This document shows, piece by piece, positions 17,767-26,408 of a stretch of 64,000 nucleotides of DNA (positions are counted from its first letter, which is position 1; every line of letters begins with the position of its first letter). The stretch covers positions 1 to 64,000 of the forward strand of contig CABVRW010000003.1 of assembly GCA_902500785.1 (NCBI GenBank), in the 5' to 3' direction. The position numbers were made by a program, and so were the translations under genes. Under the pieces are notes generated by a model, which searched no databases, was not told the DNA's origin, and was given only the letters and a program-made list of their open reading frames with translations. Origin of the DNA: an uncultured Nitrospira sp. Its GTDB lineage: Bacteria > Nitrospirota > Nitrospiria > Nitrospirales > Nitrospiraceae.

Positions 17767-18696
17767 TCAACGTCCCGCGACCTGCTGTTCCGCGTGGTAG
17801 GAACTGCGGACGAGCGGGCCAGATTCCACATGGCGGAACCCGAGGGCGAGGCCTTCCTCTTTCAGAGCGGCAAATTCGTCGGGATGGTAGAAGCGCGCGA
17901 CGGGCAGATGCTCTTTGGTCGGCTGTAGATATTGGCCGATGGTCATGATGTCGCACTCGACGGCGCGCAAATCACGCATGACGGCGCGGGCCTCGTCCGT
18001 CGTCTCACCCATGCCGACGATCAATCCCGACTTCGTGGTCATCCCCATCTGCTTCGCCCGGTCCAGCAACTCGATGGACCGCGGGTATTTCCCCTGCGGA
18101 CGGATCGAGGGAAACAGACGACGCACCGTTTCGATGTTGTGATTCAAGATGTCCGGCTTCTCCGCGGCGACCATCGCCAGCGCCGCGTCCTTTCCTTCAA
18201 AGTCCGGAATCAGCACCTCGATCGTGCAACTGGGAATCAATTGCCGGATGTGACGGATGGTTTCGGCAAAGATCGAGGCGCCGCCATCGTCAAGTTCGTC
18301 GCGGTTCACCGAAGTGATGACGGCATGCCTCAAACTCAATGCCTGGATGGCTTCCGCCACGCGCAGCGGCTCCTCGCGATCCACCTCATGCGGCCGGCCG
18401 GTGGCGACCGAACAGTAGTGGCATCTCCTGGTACAGATGTCGCCGAGAATCAGAAAGGTTGCGGTGCGCGCGTTCCAACATTCCCACACGTTCGGACAAC
18501 GGGCCTCTTCACAAATCGTGTGGAGGTTGAGCCGGTCCATGGTGGTACGGATGTCCTGGTAGTCGGGACCGGTCTGAAGCCGAACCTTGAACCAGGGCGG
18601 CAGGCGGCGGGATTGAGACGCGGATGGCTGATGCCCGATGGCCGAGACCGGATCTTCTCCAAGAGGTGGCCGGGGATCGATGTGAATGAAGCTCAC
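17767..18696 (-). CDS. lipA: Lipoyl synthase
   Basis: A radical-SAM enzyme that inserts two sulfurs into protein-bound octanoyl groups. The GTG at 18696 overlaps the TGA of the upstream E2 fragment (GTGA), giving 309 residues. Both iron-sulfur motifs are visible: the auxiliary cluster C-x4-C-x5-C (CEEARCPNVWEC) and the SAM cluster C-x3-C-x2-C (CTRRCHYC). Family motifs ITSVNRDELDDGGA, NHNIETVRRLFPSIR and GLIVGMGET are intact. Coupling to an E2 gene is a logical context because E2 carries the lipoyl group, but the E2 here is only a remnant. Confidence 0.95.
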   Translation of the reverse strand: MSFIHIDPRPPLGEDPVSAIGHQPSASQSRRLPPWFKVRLQTGPDYQDIRTTMDRLNLHTICEEARCPNVWECWNARTATFLILGDICTRRCHYCSVATGRPHEVDREEPLRVAEAIQALSLRHAVITSVNRDELDDGGASIFAETIRHIRQLIPSCTIEVLIPDFEGKDAALAMVAAEKPDILNHNIETVRRLFPSIRPQGKYPRSIELLDRAKQMGMTTKSGLIVGMGETTDEARAVMRDLRAVECDIMTIGQYLQPTKEHLPVARFYHPDEFAALKEEGLALGFRHVESGPLVRSSYHAEQQVAGR

Positions 18697-19064
18697 GGGT
18701 TCACCACCGGCGCGGCGAGTGCCTGCGGGTGCTCCAGGACTCGTTTGAACTCTTTGAGAAACTGCGCGCCCATCAATCCATTGAGCGCCCGATGATCGCA
18801 CGACAGAGTGACCTTCATCCGCCGTCCCACCGTGATCGCGCCCTTGACCACGACGGGCACATCACGAATGTCACCGACAGCAATCGACGCGGCCTGCGGC
18901 GGCATCAACACCGCGATAAATTTGTCCACTCCGAACATCCCGAGGTTGGAAATTGAAAAGGTAGCTCGCGAATATTCTTCCGGACGCAAGCGCTGCGGTG
19001 GAGGAACAGCAGATCGGTCTTGTCCATATCCGTCATTATGCATGGGCGGGAGGAGCCGACTCAA
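18693..19064 (-). pseudogene. Truncated dihydrolipoamide acyltransferase (E2) catalytic-domain remnant
   Basis: The open frame (123 codons from a TTG, or 116 from an ATG) matches only the C-terminal part of the 2-oxoacid dehydrogenase E2 catalytic domain: RLRPEEYSRATFSISNLGMF, then SIAVGDIRDVPVV and the active-site segment LSCDHRALNGLMGAQFL. The lipoyl domain, linker, subunit-binding domain and most of the catalytic core are missing, and similarity stops abruptly just upstream of RLRPEEYS. No E2 sequence appears in other frames up to 19183. This looks like a deletion that removed the E1/E2 genes and left lipA, or less likely an assembly join. Confidence 0.8.
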
Positions 19065-19183
19065 CCTCGATCTTCCGAGGTCGACACGAGGAGAAAACCG
19101 GGAGAGTAAAACTGCCGAAGGAAGATATTGTGGAGCGCAGGCGACTCAGGTGCGGGCGCAATGTCTGCACCTGAGCGGCAGGG

Positions 19184-19858
19184 CTATTTCACCTTGGAAA
19201 AATCAGCATCGAACTGCATTTGCTGTCCGTCCTGCAAGGTGACGATCACGGCCGTTTTGGCGTTGGGATCAAACGACTCGTATCCGAACCGAGCGGTAAA
19301 CCGCGACCGGTAGGCGGGTCCTGCGCCGTCATTCTTTCGGCCCCGATCGGCTGGGCTGATATCCACCGGGCGGATGTTCTTTCCCTTTTGCTGGAACACG
19401 ACGTCGGCTTTCTCCGCGAAGTACTCATCATCGCCGCAGAGCTGCACTTCAACTTCCATGTTCGGCATGTCCACGACCTTCTGAATGAATTCGTCGGGCA
19501 TGCGCACGTCTTTCTTCTGTTTTTTTGATTCCGCCGCTTCCTGTCTGCCGAAGGCCTCCAGCCGATACCGCTTGGTGCGCAAGATGGCGCTCGCGCCGCA
19601 GGGATCCTTCTCGGGATCGGCGCCCACTCGCGTGACCAACGACGCCTGCTGCAAGACCTTCTTCACATCTTCCGGCGACCCGGCTTTTTCCATAGGCGCC
19701 CGGCCGGCCTCCAAGGCCTTCTTGGCTTCGTCGGGGGACAACTTGACGTCGATCGCCCACGTCGGCCCGCTGACCGCCCATACCATCGCTCCGATGACCA
19801 GCCCCAGGATACCATGGGACCGCCGACGCCGACCTGCACTGCAATGATTAGCGCGCAT
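19184..19858 (-). CDS. Secreted hypothetical protein
   Basis: A protein of 224 residues preceded by a strong ribosome-binding site (GGGAGGTAGTC). Arginine-rich residues 1-15 and the hydrophobic stretch ILGLVIGAMVWAVSGPTWA form a signal peptide. The mature part is charged, has two cysteines (about 87 and 140) and a central lysine/glutamate-rich stretch (EAAESKKQKKDVRMPDEF). I recognise no family. It stands alone between the E2 remnant and maf. Confidence 0.75.
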   Translation of the reverse strand: MRANHCSAGRRRRSHGILGLVIGAMVWAVSGPTWAIDVKLSPDEAKKALEAGRAPMEKAGSPEDVKKVLQQASLVTRVGADPEKDPCGASAILRTKRYRLEAFGRQEAAESKKQKKDVRMPDEFIQKVVDMPNMEVEVQLCGDDEYFAEKADVVFQQKGKNIRPVDISPADRGRKNDGAGPAYRSRFTARFGYESFDPNAKTAVIVTLQDGQQMQFDADFSKVK

Positions 19859-19959
19859 GACTACCTCCCTGACGCGTCACTGAATAAGGGCGCATTGTAA
19901 AAGGATTGCGAGGGCCTTTTCAATCTTACGAACGCAGGAACATTCATGGACGAGCCGGG

Positions 19960-20592
19960 CTACGAACTGAAGCGATTCCAGTTGGGATAGGGCTTGCGCG
20001 CATAGAGACGATCGACATCCACCGGACAAGCTACGCCGCGCTGATGCAGCATCTCCGCAACCAGGCGAAGGGGCAATCCCACGGCCGCGGTGTAATCGCC
20101 GTCAATCCGCTCGATAAGGGTTGCGCCGCCACCTTGGATAGAATAGGCGCCGGCCTTGCCCAGACTGTCGCCGGTTCGCAGGTAGGCAGCCAGGGCATCT
20201 TCATGGAGGAGCTTCATCGTCACCAGCACCGTGGCGATCTGCACCTCGCATCGATCACGGTCAGGCCCCACGAGGGCCACCGCGGTCACAACCTTGTGCA
20301 TCCGCCCGGCCATGCGCTTGAGCATGGACTCGGCATCGGCCAAATCGACCGGCTTTCCCAAGACCTCTGAACCAAGGCTGATCAAGGTGTCGCTCCCAAT
20401 AATGAGCGCGTCAGGACAATGAGCCGCACAGGACCGGGCCTTGCCCACGGCACACTCGATCGCCTGCTGCTCGGCAGACAGATGCGGCCTCACCTGCTCG
20501 ACGAACGGTGGAGCAACGACGTCAAAGGGCAGCCCCAGGAGGGTCAACAATTCATGCCGTCTCGGGGAGGTGGAGGCCAGAATGAGCCGCAT
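19960..20592 (-). CDS. maf: Maf-like nucleotide pyrophosphatase
   Basis: A house-cleaning enzyme of 210 residues that hydrolyses non-canonical nucleoside triphosphates. The family opening ILASTSPRRHELL is present, as are IIGSDTLISLGSEVLGKP and the later AGAYSIQGGGA. The ATG at 20592 is preferred because the family starts just before the LASxSPRR motif; a GTG at 20607 would overlap dus by 11 bases. Encoded 4 bp after dus, so probably co-transcribed with it. Confidence 0.93.
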   Translation of the reverse strand: MRLILASTSPRRHELLTLLGLPFDVVAPPFVEQVRPHLSAEQQAIECAVGKARSCAAHCPDALIIGSDTLISLGSEVLGKPVDLADAESMLKRMAGRMHKVVTAVALVGPDRDRCEVQIATVLVTMKLLHEDALAAYLRTGDSLGKAGAYSIQGGGATLIERIDGDYTAAVGLPLRLVAEMLHQRGVACPVDVDRLYARKPYPNWNRFSS

Positions 20593-20596
20593 GGAA

Positions 20597-21778
20597 TCAA
20601 GAAACACAGGGGTGAGAGACGTGAGGATCGAGCAGCGCAGGCTCAGGCGCGGCGAGCTCCGCCGTCATGAGGTCAGGACAAAACTCTGCGACGATGCGTT
20701 CGACGTCCAGCACGCTGGACGCCCCGAACATCTTGCCGCGCATCGCTGCGGCATGGGGAAATCCTTTGCAGTACCAGCCCAGATGTTTCCGAATGGACCG
20801 GAACCGTTCCAGTCCGGCGATGGCTTCATACTGCTTCGCATGGTCGAGCATGACCTGCATGCGATGACGGACCGAGACCTGCGGTTCCCAGGCCGTGACG
20901 GGTAAGGTGGACAGGTCCCGTTCGCTGAACGCCCGCCGAGCCTGCTCTTTTTCACGAAAGAACCAGGGCGATCCCAACGTGCCGCGCCCGACTAACACGC
21001 CCTGCACCTGGCTCTCGGCAATGCGTCGGATCGCATCGACCAATGTGTTGAGATCGCCGTTCCCTAGAATCAGCGTGTCGGTGCCGCGCGCCAGCTTGGC
21101 GGCTTCGGCGATGGCCGACCAATCCGCCGCTCCCCGGTACATCTGCTGCAGCGTTCGGCCGTGTACGGTGATGGCCGCCGGACCGACTGCCAACAGATGT
21201 TCGATCCAGCGCTCGACCACGACACAATCAAACCCCAGGCGAGTCTTGATGGAAAGCGGAAGAAGCCGGCGTGAAACGACCGGCACACCGCAGCGACGAT
21301 GGTTCAACGTATGAATAAATTCGATGCGAGAGGGTTTAAATCCCTGAGTGTGGATGGACTGCCCTCCGGCCCAATCCTTCAAACCCTGTCGGGTAGCGCG
21401 CACAATCGCATGCGCCAAATCCGGCGTCTTGATCAGGGCCGCGCCCGAACCCGACGCCGCCACGCTCTTCGACGGGCAACCCATATTGATATCGAGTCCG
21501 TCGAAGCCAAGCTCACAGACCACCTGCGCCGCGCGATAAAACTGGTCTGGGTCCTTGCCATAGAGCTGCGCGACAATCGGCCGTTCTGCCTCGCTGTACA
21601 TCAACGACGACAGGAGATGGTCCGGCCCACGGCAAATCTCGTTGACGTTGGTGAACTCGGTAAAGCTGATATCGGCTTGCCCCTGAGCAGCGACCACCTG
21701 CCGAAAGGCGGCATCGGTCACTCCATCCATCGGCGCCAATCCAAGAATAGGCTGTGGCAGGGTCGCCCAAAAGCTCAT
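20597..21778 (-). CDS. dus: tRNA-dihydrouridine synthase
   Basis: An FMN enzyme of 393 residues that reduces uridines in tRNA. It begins with the TIM-barrel flavin motif LGLAPMDGVTDAAFR and has the catalytic cysteine in NMGCPSKSVAASGSGAAL, the VHGRT motif (ITVHGRTLQQMYRG) and the phosphate-binding end GVLVGRGTLGSPWFF. A region of about 25 residues (GGQSIHTQGFKPSRIEFIHT) interrupts the usual core. Its ATG overlaps the stop of the upstream gene (ATGA), implying translational coupling. Confidence 0.93.
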   Translation of the reverse strand: MSFWATLPQPILGLAPMDGVTDAAFRQVVAAQGQADISFTEFTNVNEICRGPDHLLSSLMYSEAERPIVAQLYGKDPDQFYRAAQVVCELGFDGLDINMGCPSKSVAASGSGAALIKTPDLAHAIVRATRQGLKDWAGGQSIHTQGFKPSRIEFIHTLNHRRCGVPVVSRRLLPLSIKTRLGFDCVVVERWIEHLLAVGPAAITVHGRTLQQMYRGAADWSAIAEAAKLARGTDTLILGNGDLNTLVDAIRRIAESQVQGVLVGRGTLGSPWFFREKEQARRAFSERDLSTLPVTAWEPQVSVRHRMQVMLDHAKQYEAIAGLERFRSIRKHLGWYCKGFPHAAAMRGKMFGASSVLDVERIVAEFCPDLMTAELAAPEPALLDPHVSHPCVS

Positions 21779-23289
21779 GCGCGCACCTCGGCCGATTCCA
21801 CCGGTTCGTTCGCCGCGCGATAGGCCGTCCGCAGTTCCTGAGCCTCCGCCATCACCAGCCCCGCAGCCGCTGGGCAGTCATTCGCGACGAATTCGACGAA
21901 CCGATCGATCTTCAACAGGAAAAAGTCATAGTCATTCTCTTCGGACCTCGGTCGGCTGAACCAGAATGGGACGAACTGCTCCAACGGGAGATGGGCATCC
22001 ACCAGCATCCGACAGGTCTTTGGAAACATATCCTGCAACTCACCTCCCCAATGGAGCAACTCGTGAGGGAGATAGGTCTCGCGGTACCTGTTCAGGTCAT
22101 CGAGGGATCCGCCGAGCAGAGCCAGCTCTTCCGTCATGGGCACCGACGGTTGGATGGTGACGAATCGAACATAGGCTTGGTACTGCCTACTGAGTGTCGC
22201 TTGTTCCTCCGCCGTCAGCGGCCGGCGTGATTCCCGGAATGGGACCATCTGTGGTCGTGGCCACCGAAGCGATGCAGCCAGACCAGCCTGCTCGACGCCA
22301 CTGGCCATCGTTTCAAATCGATCGCAAAATCGACGAAACTCCGTGACGATCGTGTCCACGGGCTTCGTATCGACTTCCAGCGCCACCCCTTTCAACGACG
22401 TCAGGCGAGGATGTTCCAAAACCTGGCCCAGCAGATCGAACAAGACTTCCGGAATCGGAGCTCCGTGGGCATCGATCCAGTAGGGCAATCCAGCATCATC
22501 GGCTGCCGGTCGGAAGTCATCCTGCGTCGTGAATTCTGCGAGCCCGGCGACATGAATTTCGATGACCCGTTCCATCGGGAACGCATCCAGAAATTCAGCG
22601 GCAAAGCCCCCTAACGTCTGACGGCGCCAGGCCCCCGTGTAGCGATACACCGTCCAGAGATGTCCGATGTCCAGCACCAAGCCGCATGCGACACGTTTGG
22701 TCACCGTTCGGAAGTAGGCAGGAATCGCAAGTGAGCCGCAGCCAAAATACGTGAGCGGCGGCATTTCCAACAAGATGAGGGCGGGCTCTGTCCCATAATG
22801 ATGTGCCTGCTCGTCCACTTGCGCCTGGAGAAGGTTCAGATTCTCAGCCGTCATTCTGGCCGATAAGTCCGTATACAACGGCGGCAGATAGGTGCCGAAG
22901 GCATACCCCGCCATTTGCTTCGTGGCACATTCATGATTCAGCCACGCACTGTCCAGGACGGCAATCTGCGCACAAGCTTCCGCCACCCCTTGCCTCCCGG
23001 AGCTGCTGTGCGGAAAATCCGGCTGCGTGGTCCACAAGCCTTCGCCATGATAGGGAAGCTTCATGTCCTGCAGGTGCCGTCGTACCCACTGCATGGCTGA
23101 GATCGTCGCCTTGAAAACCTCCAGATAACCTGGGCGCAGACCTCCATCTCGCAGCACCTGGACGAGGTGCAACAGATCCGGAGAATAGACATCGACGGAC
23201 AACCCTATCCCATGCGCGGCGATCCGACTCGCACGTTGTGTGAATTCACTTTCCATCATGTCGCGTTTGGCATATTTTGAAGCAATCAT
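21775..23289 (-). CDS. MNIO/DUF692-like (multinuclear non-haem iron oxidase fold) protein with C-terminal extension
   Basis: A protein of 504 residues from the ATG at 23289, with alternative ATGs at 23259 and 23256; the open frame reaches 23355. Residues about 25-320 follow the DUF692 TIM barrel (MbnB/TglH type): HGIGLSVDVYSPDLL, GYLEVFKA, KLPYHGEGLW, ILLEMPPLTY, LVLDIGHLW, IEIHVAGL, WIDAHGAPIPEVLFDLL and ALEVD, which supply histidine, glutamate and aspartate positions used to bind iron in that fold. About 180 further residues form an unassigned domain. Known members modify cysteines or other residues of small peptides, but I find no precursor peptide nearby. Fold is fairly sure; substrate unknown. 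Confidence 0.7.
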   Translation of the reverse strand: MIASKYAKRDMMESEFTQRASRIAAHGIGLSVDVYSPDLLHLVQVLRDGGLRPGYLEVFKATISAMQWVRRHLQDMKLPYHGEGLWTTQPDFPHSSSGRQGVAEACAQIAVLDSAWLNHECATKQMAGYAFGTYLPPLYTDLSARMTAENLNLLQAQVDEQAHHYGTEPALILLEMPPLTYFGCGSLAIPAYFRTVTKRVACGLVLDIGHLWTVYRYTGAWRRQTLGGFAAEFLDAFPMERVIEIHVAGLAEFTTQDDFRPAADDAGLPYWIDAHGAPIPEVLFDLLGQVLEHPRLTSLKGVALEVDTKPVDTIVTEFRRFCDRFETMASGVEQAGLAASLRWPRPQMVPFRESRRPLTAEEQATLSRQYQAYVRFVTIQPSVPMTEELALLGGSLDDLNRYRETYLPHELLHWGGELQDMFPKTCRMLVDAHLPLEQFVPFWFSRPRSEENDYDFFLLKIDRFVEFVANDCPAAAGLVMAEAQELRTAYRAANEPVESAEVRA

Positions 23290-23309
23290 AGTGACTATAC
23301 TTCTTGTGC

Positions 23310-23382
23310 AGTCTAAGCGCCTAACCTCTTGGTTGACAAGGGAAGATGGGGACACTGCTCCGGCATATCGATCTGGTATACT
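23310..23382. promoter_or_regulatory. Divergent promoter region (MNIO-like gene and CBS-PilZ gene)
   Basis: On the minus strand TTGTCA (23334-23339) and TAGACT (23310-23315) are 18 bp apart and point to the MNIO-like gene. On the plus strand an extended -10 (TG-G-TATACT, 23374-23382) points to the CBS-PilZ gene. Both are matches by eye. Confidence 0.45.
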
Positions 23383-23450
23383 TCCTTTCGACGTGGTGGT
23401 CGCCGGGCCGCAACGTCAGCCCCTCTCACGGCGAGAAACAGGCTTAAACG

Positions 23451-24227
23451 ATGACAAAGACCGGCTACATGCTCCGCGACAAACCGACCCATTACTCAAC
23501 CCCTATGGTGGCCCACATGATGACACCCGGCGTAGTACAGGTCCCGGGGGATGTCTCTGTCAGCGAAGCCGCCTTGCTCCTAGACCGGGAGCGCATTCCC
23601 TGCCTGTTGGTGAAGGATAGCGAGACCACGTTCGGGATCATGACCTCCGGCGATATTGTCACGAAGGTCGTGGCCCAGGGCCTGGAACCGCACGATGTGG
23701 AAGTCCGGTCCATCATGTCGAAACCCGTGCATTCCATCGAATGTGATCAGATTCTCGACGACGCGACCAGCGTGATGGCCTCCACCGGCGCCTCGCTGCT
23801 GATCGTCACCAAACAAGGCCAGCCGGTGGGCATCCTGACGGCGCGAGATCTTGCGCTGGCGCCCAAGCGATGCGAAACATGTTTGCCTGCCACCATTCGC
23901 GTGACAAACGGTGAGGGCGAGGGAGCGAAACACATCGCCACCATCCGACAGCTGAGTCACGTCGGCGCCTTCATCGAGAGCCGCACATTGCTACTCCCCG
24001 GTACGAACATCGTCCTCTCTTTTATACTCCCAGGAGCGGACTTGAGCTTCTCCGTGCGCGGGACCATCCTCAACAGCAGTTATGAACCGGAATTCCACGA
24101 AGACCGGGGCGTGCGGGGAACGAATCCCGGAGTCGACATCCAATTCGCTCCCTTGCCCTCCTCCGAAGAGGCGAAGATTCGCGCCTGGGTGCTGCAAAAC
24201 TTGCCGCGAGCGTCCGGCCTCTCCTAA
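23451..24227 (+). CDS. CBS-domain pair fused to a PilZ-like domain
   Basis: A protein of 258 residues. Two CBS repeats fill about 15-140 (VAHMMTPGVVQVPGDVSVSE with GIMTSGDIVTKV, then VRSIMSKPVHSIECDQILDD with GILTARDLALAP). This pair commonly binds adenine nucleotides. A PilZ-like barrel follows at about 145-250 (IATIRQLSHVGAFIES and DIQFAPL). The PilZ c-di-GMP motifs RxxxR and DxSxxG are not clearly intact (the second reads QLSHVG), so ligand binding is uncertain. Probable cytoplasmic signalling protein. Confidence 0.75.
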   Translation: MTKTGYMLRDKPTHYSTPMVAHMMTPGVVQVPGDVSVSEAALLLDRERIPCLLVKDSETTFGIMTSGDIVTKVVAQGLEPHDVEVRSIMSKPVHSIECDQILDDATSVMASTGASLLIVTKQGQPVGILTARDLALAPKRCETCLPATIRVTNGEGEGAKHIATIRQLSHVGAFIESRTLLLPGTNIVLSFILPGADLSFSVRGTILNSSYEPEFHEDRGVRGTNPGVDIQFAPLPSSEEAKIRAWVLQNLPRASGLS

Positions 24228-24377
24228 CTCGAACGATTCATGAACACCTGCGACCTCGTTCGATCGTCTCGCCTACGCCTGCTTCAATGAATCTTTTGCT
24301 TCATCCGCGTGAGCTTGTTATGATTTCTTTCTCCGACGATACGCGTCCGGAGTTTACCGTGCTTTAGGTGACCATTC

Positions 24378-25433
24378 ATGAAAAGCCCTGCCGCTCGCTC
24401 CAAGCCGACCCCGACCAAAGACGAAATTCGCGCGCAACTCAACACCCTGCTCGACCGTCCAGACGACGACATCCAGGCGGCGCTCATGAAGGAAATTCTC
24501 GCGGGAGTCATCCGGCTCTCGGAATCGCAGCTGGATGTCCTTGATCTCAAGATCGTGAATCGAGCTCTGAAGGAACTGCGGCACGCCTTCAGGGTGTTCC
24601 AAGGGTACCGCCACCGCCTCAAGGTCAGCGTATTCGGATCGGCCCGCACTCCCGCCGACGACCCCAACTACCAGCTTGCCTTTCAATTCGCCCGACGGAT
24701 GGTGGAAGAAGGCTACATGACCATCACCGGCGGCGCGGACGGCATCATGCGAGCGTCACAAGAAGGCGCCGGCCGCGAACATAGTTTCGGCGTGAATATC
24801 ATGCTGCCCTTCGAGCAAGGCGCCAACGCCGTCATTGCTGATGACCCCAAGCTCGTCACCTTCAAATACTTCTTCACCCGCAAACTCATGTTCCAAAAAG
24901 AATCGCATGCGATCGCTCTGTTTCCAGGCGGATTCGGCACCCATGACGAGGGATTTGAAATCATGACCCTCGTACAGACCGGCAAGAGCGACCCGAAACC
25001 GATCGTGTGCCTCCAAGCGCCAGGCTGCGATTACTGGAATCACTGGAATTCGTTCATCACCGAACAATTGTTGAAACGACGGCTGATCAACGCCGAGGAT
25101 CTCTCCCTCTTCACCATCGTCGACAACGTCGACGATGCCGTCACGGAGATCCGCACATTTTATCAGCGTTATCACTCGCTCCGATTTGTGGGGCGCCAGC
25201 TCGTCGTCAGACTGAAAGCGCCATTGACCGAGTCGCAGGTGGCGGACGTGCAGCGGCAATTCAACGACATGCTGACCGAAGGAACGTTCGAACAACGGCC
25301 GTCGCTGCCCGAGGAAATCGATGAGCCCGGGCTGAAGGATCTCTCGCGATTGACCTTCTCGTTCAACCGTCGAAACGCCGGCCGCCTCCGACAACTAATC
25401 AATCATCTCAACCAACTGCCTACGACGGCGTAG
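24378..25433 (+). CDS. LOG-family (TIGR00730-like) Rossmann-fold nucleotide-binding protein
   Basis: A protein of 351 residues. The core at about 75-260 opens with VSVFGSARTPADDPNYQLA, has the substrate loop ITGGADGIMRASQEGA and the signature LFPGGFGTHDEGFEIMTLVQ. Family members with PGGxGTxxE act as nucleotide 5'-monophosphate phosphoribohydrolases (cytokinin-activating LOG type) or related hydrolases. It has unusual N- and C-terminal extensions of about 75 and 90 residues. A stand-alone gene ending in a hairpin. Confidence 0.85.
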   Translation: MKSPAARSKPTPTKDEIRAQLNTLLDRPDDDIQAALMKEILAGVIRLSESQLDVLDLKIVNRALKELRHAFRVFQGYRHRLKVSVFGSARTPADDPNYQLAFQFARRMVEEGYMTITGGADGIMRASQEGAGREHSFGVNIMLPFEQGANAVIADDPKLVTFKYFFTRKLMFQKESHAIALFPGGFGTHDEGFEIMTLVQTGKSDPKPIVCLQAPGCDYWNHWNSFITEQLLKRRLINAEDLSLFTIVDNVDDAVTEIRTFYQRYHSLRFVGRQLVVRLKAPLTESQVADVQRQFNDMLTEGTFEQRPSLPEEIDEPGLKDLSRLTFSFNRRNAGRLRQLINHLNQLPTTA

Positions 25434-25444
25434 CCGGATCCAGA

Positions 25445-25471
25445 CGATGCCGGTCAGGCCGACCGGCATCG
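25445..25471 (+). terminator. Hairpin terminator after the LOG-family gene
   Basis: An 11-bp perfect stem with a 5-nt loop (GATGCCGGTC, AGGCC, GACCGGCATC, plus one closing C-G pair) begins 12 bp past the stop codon. It is followed by a pyrimidine-rich stretch rather than a pure T-run. Confidence 0.65.
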
Positions 25472-25532
25472 CCCTCTCCCCCTGAGTTAGCCCTTTAGTC
25501 TCCATGAACGGACATGCTAAGGTGGTGAGCCT

Positions 25533-26405
25533 ATGAGCGCTGCCTCCATGCGAAGTCATTCCTCTTCTCCTCCCACGCTGATTCTCTATCACGCGGAATG
25601 TGCGGATGGTTTTGGTGCCGCGTGGGCCATCTGGCGGCGCTACCCCGGCGCGGAGTATCGCCCCGTGAAACATGGGGAGGGACCACCGGCCGGCCTGGCA
25701 GGACATCGTATCGTCATTGTGGATTTCAGTTACCCCCGAACGACACTCGAAACCATCGCCAAAGACGCAGCCAGCCTGGTTGTCCTGGATCATCACATCA
25801 CCGCCGAGCAAACGCTGGCCGATCTACCCTATGCCTATTTCGATCAGAAAAAATCCGGCGCCGTGCTCGGCTGGGAATGGGCCCACGATGAACCGGCTCC
25901 CTGGCTGTTGCGCTATATTCAGGACAAGGACCTCTGGCAGTGGGCGCTCCCGAACAGCCGGGAGATCAGCGCCGCGCTGGCCTCGCATCCGTTCGACTTT
26001 CAGCTTTGGACGCGCTTCGAGCAACGTGAGTTGGAGCGGGACGGCCGGGCGATTCTCCGCTACGAAAACGAACTGGTCACGAAATTGGCCTCCCACGCGA
26101 CCCTGGTTCAGTTTGAAGGGGCAACCGTGCCTGCAGTTCAGAGTGCCGTCCTCACGAGTCAAATCGGCGAACGACTGTCCGCCGAGCACCCCTTCTGCCT
26201 CATCTGGCATGACCGCAACGGGCGACGGTACTACAGCATGCGCTCCCGCGAAGATGGAACCGACGTGGGCTCGATCGCCGCGTCATTCGGCGGCGGAGGG
26301 CATACGCATGCGGCCGGCTTCTCGATTCCATTGCAAGCCGACGGGTCGCTCCCATCACATCCTCGATTGCCGCTACCAGCACCCTCGCAGCCGGACCATC
26401 GGTGA
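25533..26405 (+). CDS. DHH/DHHA1-family phosphoesterase
   Basis: A protein of 290 residues. It opens with the DHH-family nucleophile region YHAECADGFGAAWAIW, then VDFSYP, the DHH motif LVVLDHHITAEQ and the DHHA1 substrate-binding motif FGGGGHTHAAGF. Related enzymes cleave phosphodiesters such as oligoribonucleotides, c-di-AMP or pAp. The N-terminal aspartates of RecJ-like proteins are replaced by the AECADG form seen in short oligoribonuclease-like members. The rhomboid gene follows 3 bp later. Confidence 0.88.
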   Translation: MSAASMRSHSSSPPTLILYHAECADGFGAAWAIWRRYPGAEYRPVKHGEGPPAGLAGHRIVIVDFSYPRTTLETIAKDAASLVVLDHHITAEQTLADLPYAYFDQKKSGAVLGWEWAHDEPAPWLLRYIQDKDLWQWALPNSREISAALASHPFDFQLWTRFEQRELERDGRAILRYENELVTKLASHATLVQFEGATVPAVQSAVLTSQIGERLSAEHPFCLIWHDRNGRRYYSMRSREDGTDVGSIAASFGGGGHTHAAGFSIPLQADGSLPSHPRLPLPAPSQPDHR

Positions 26406-26408
26406 CCG

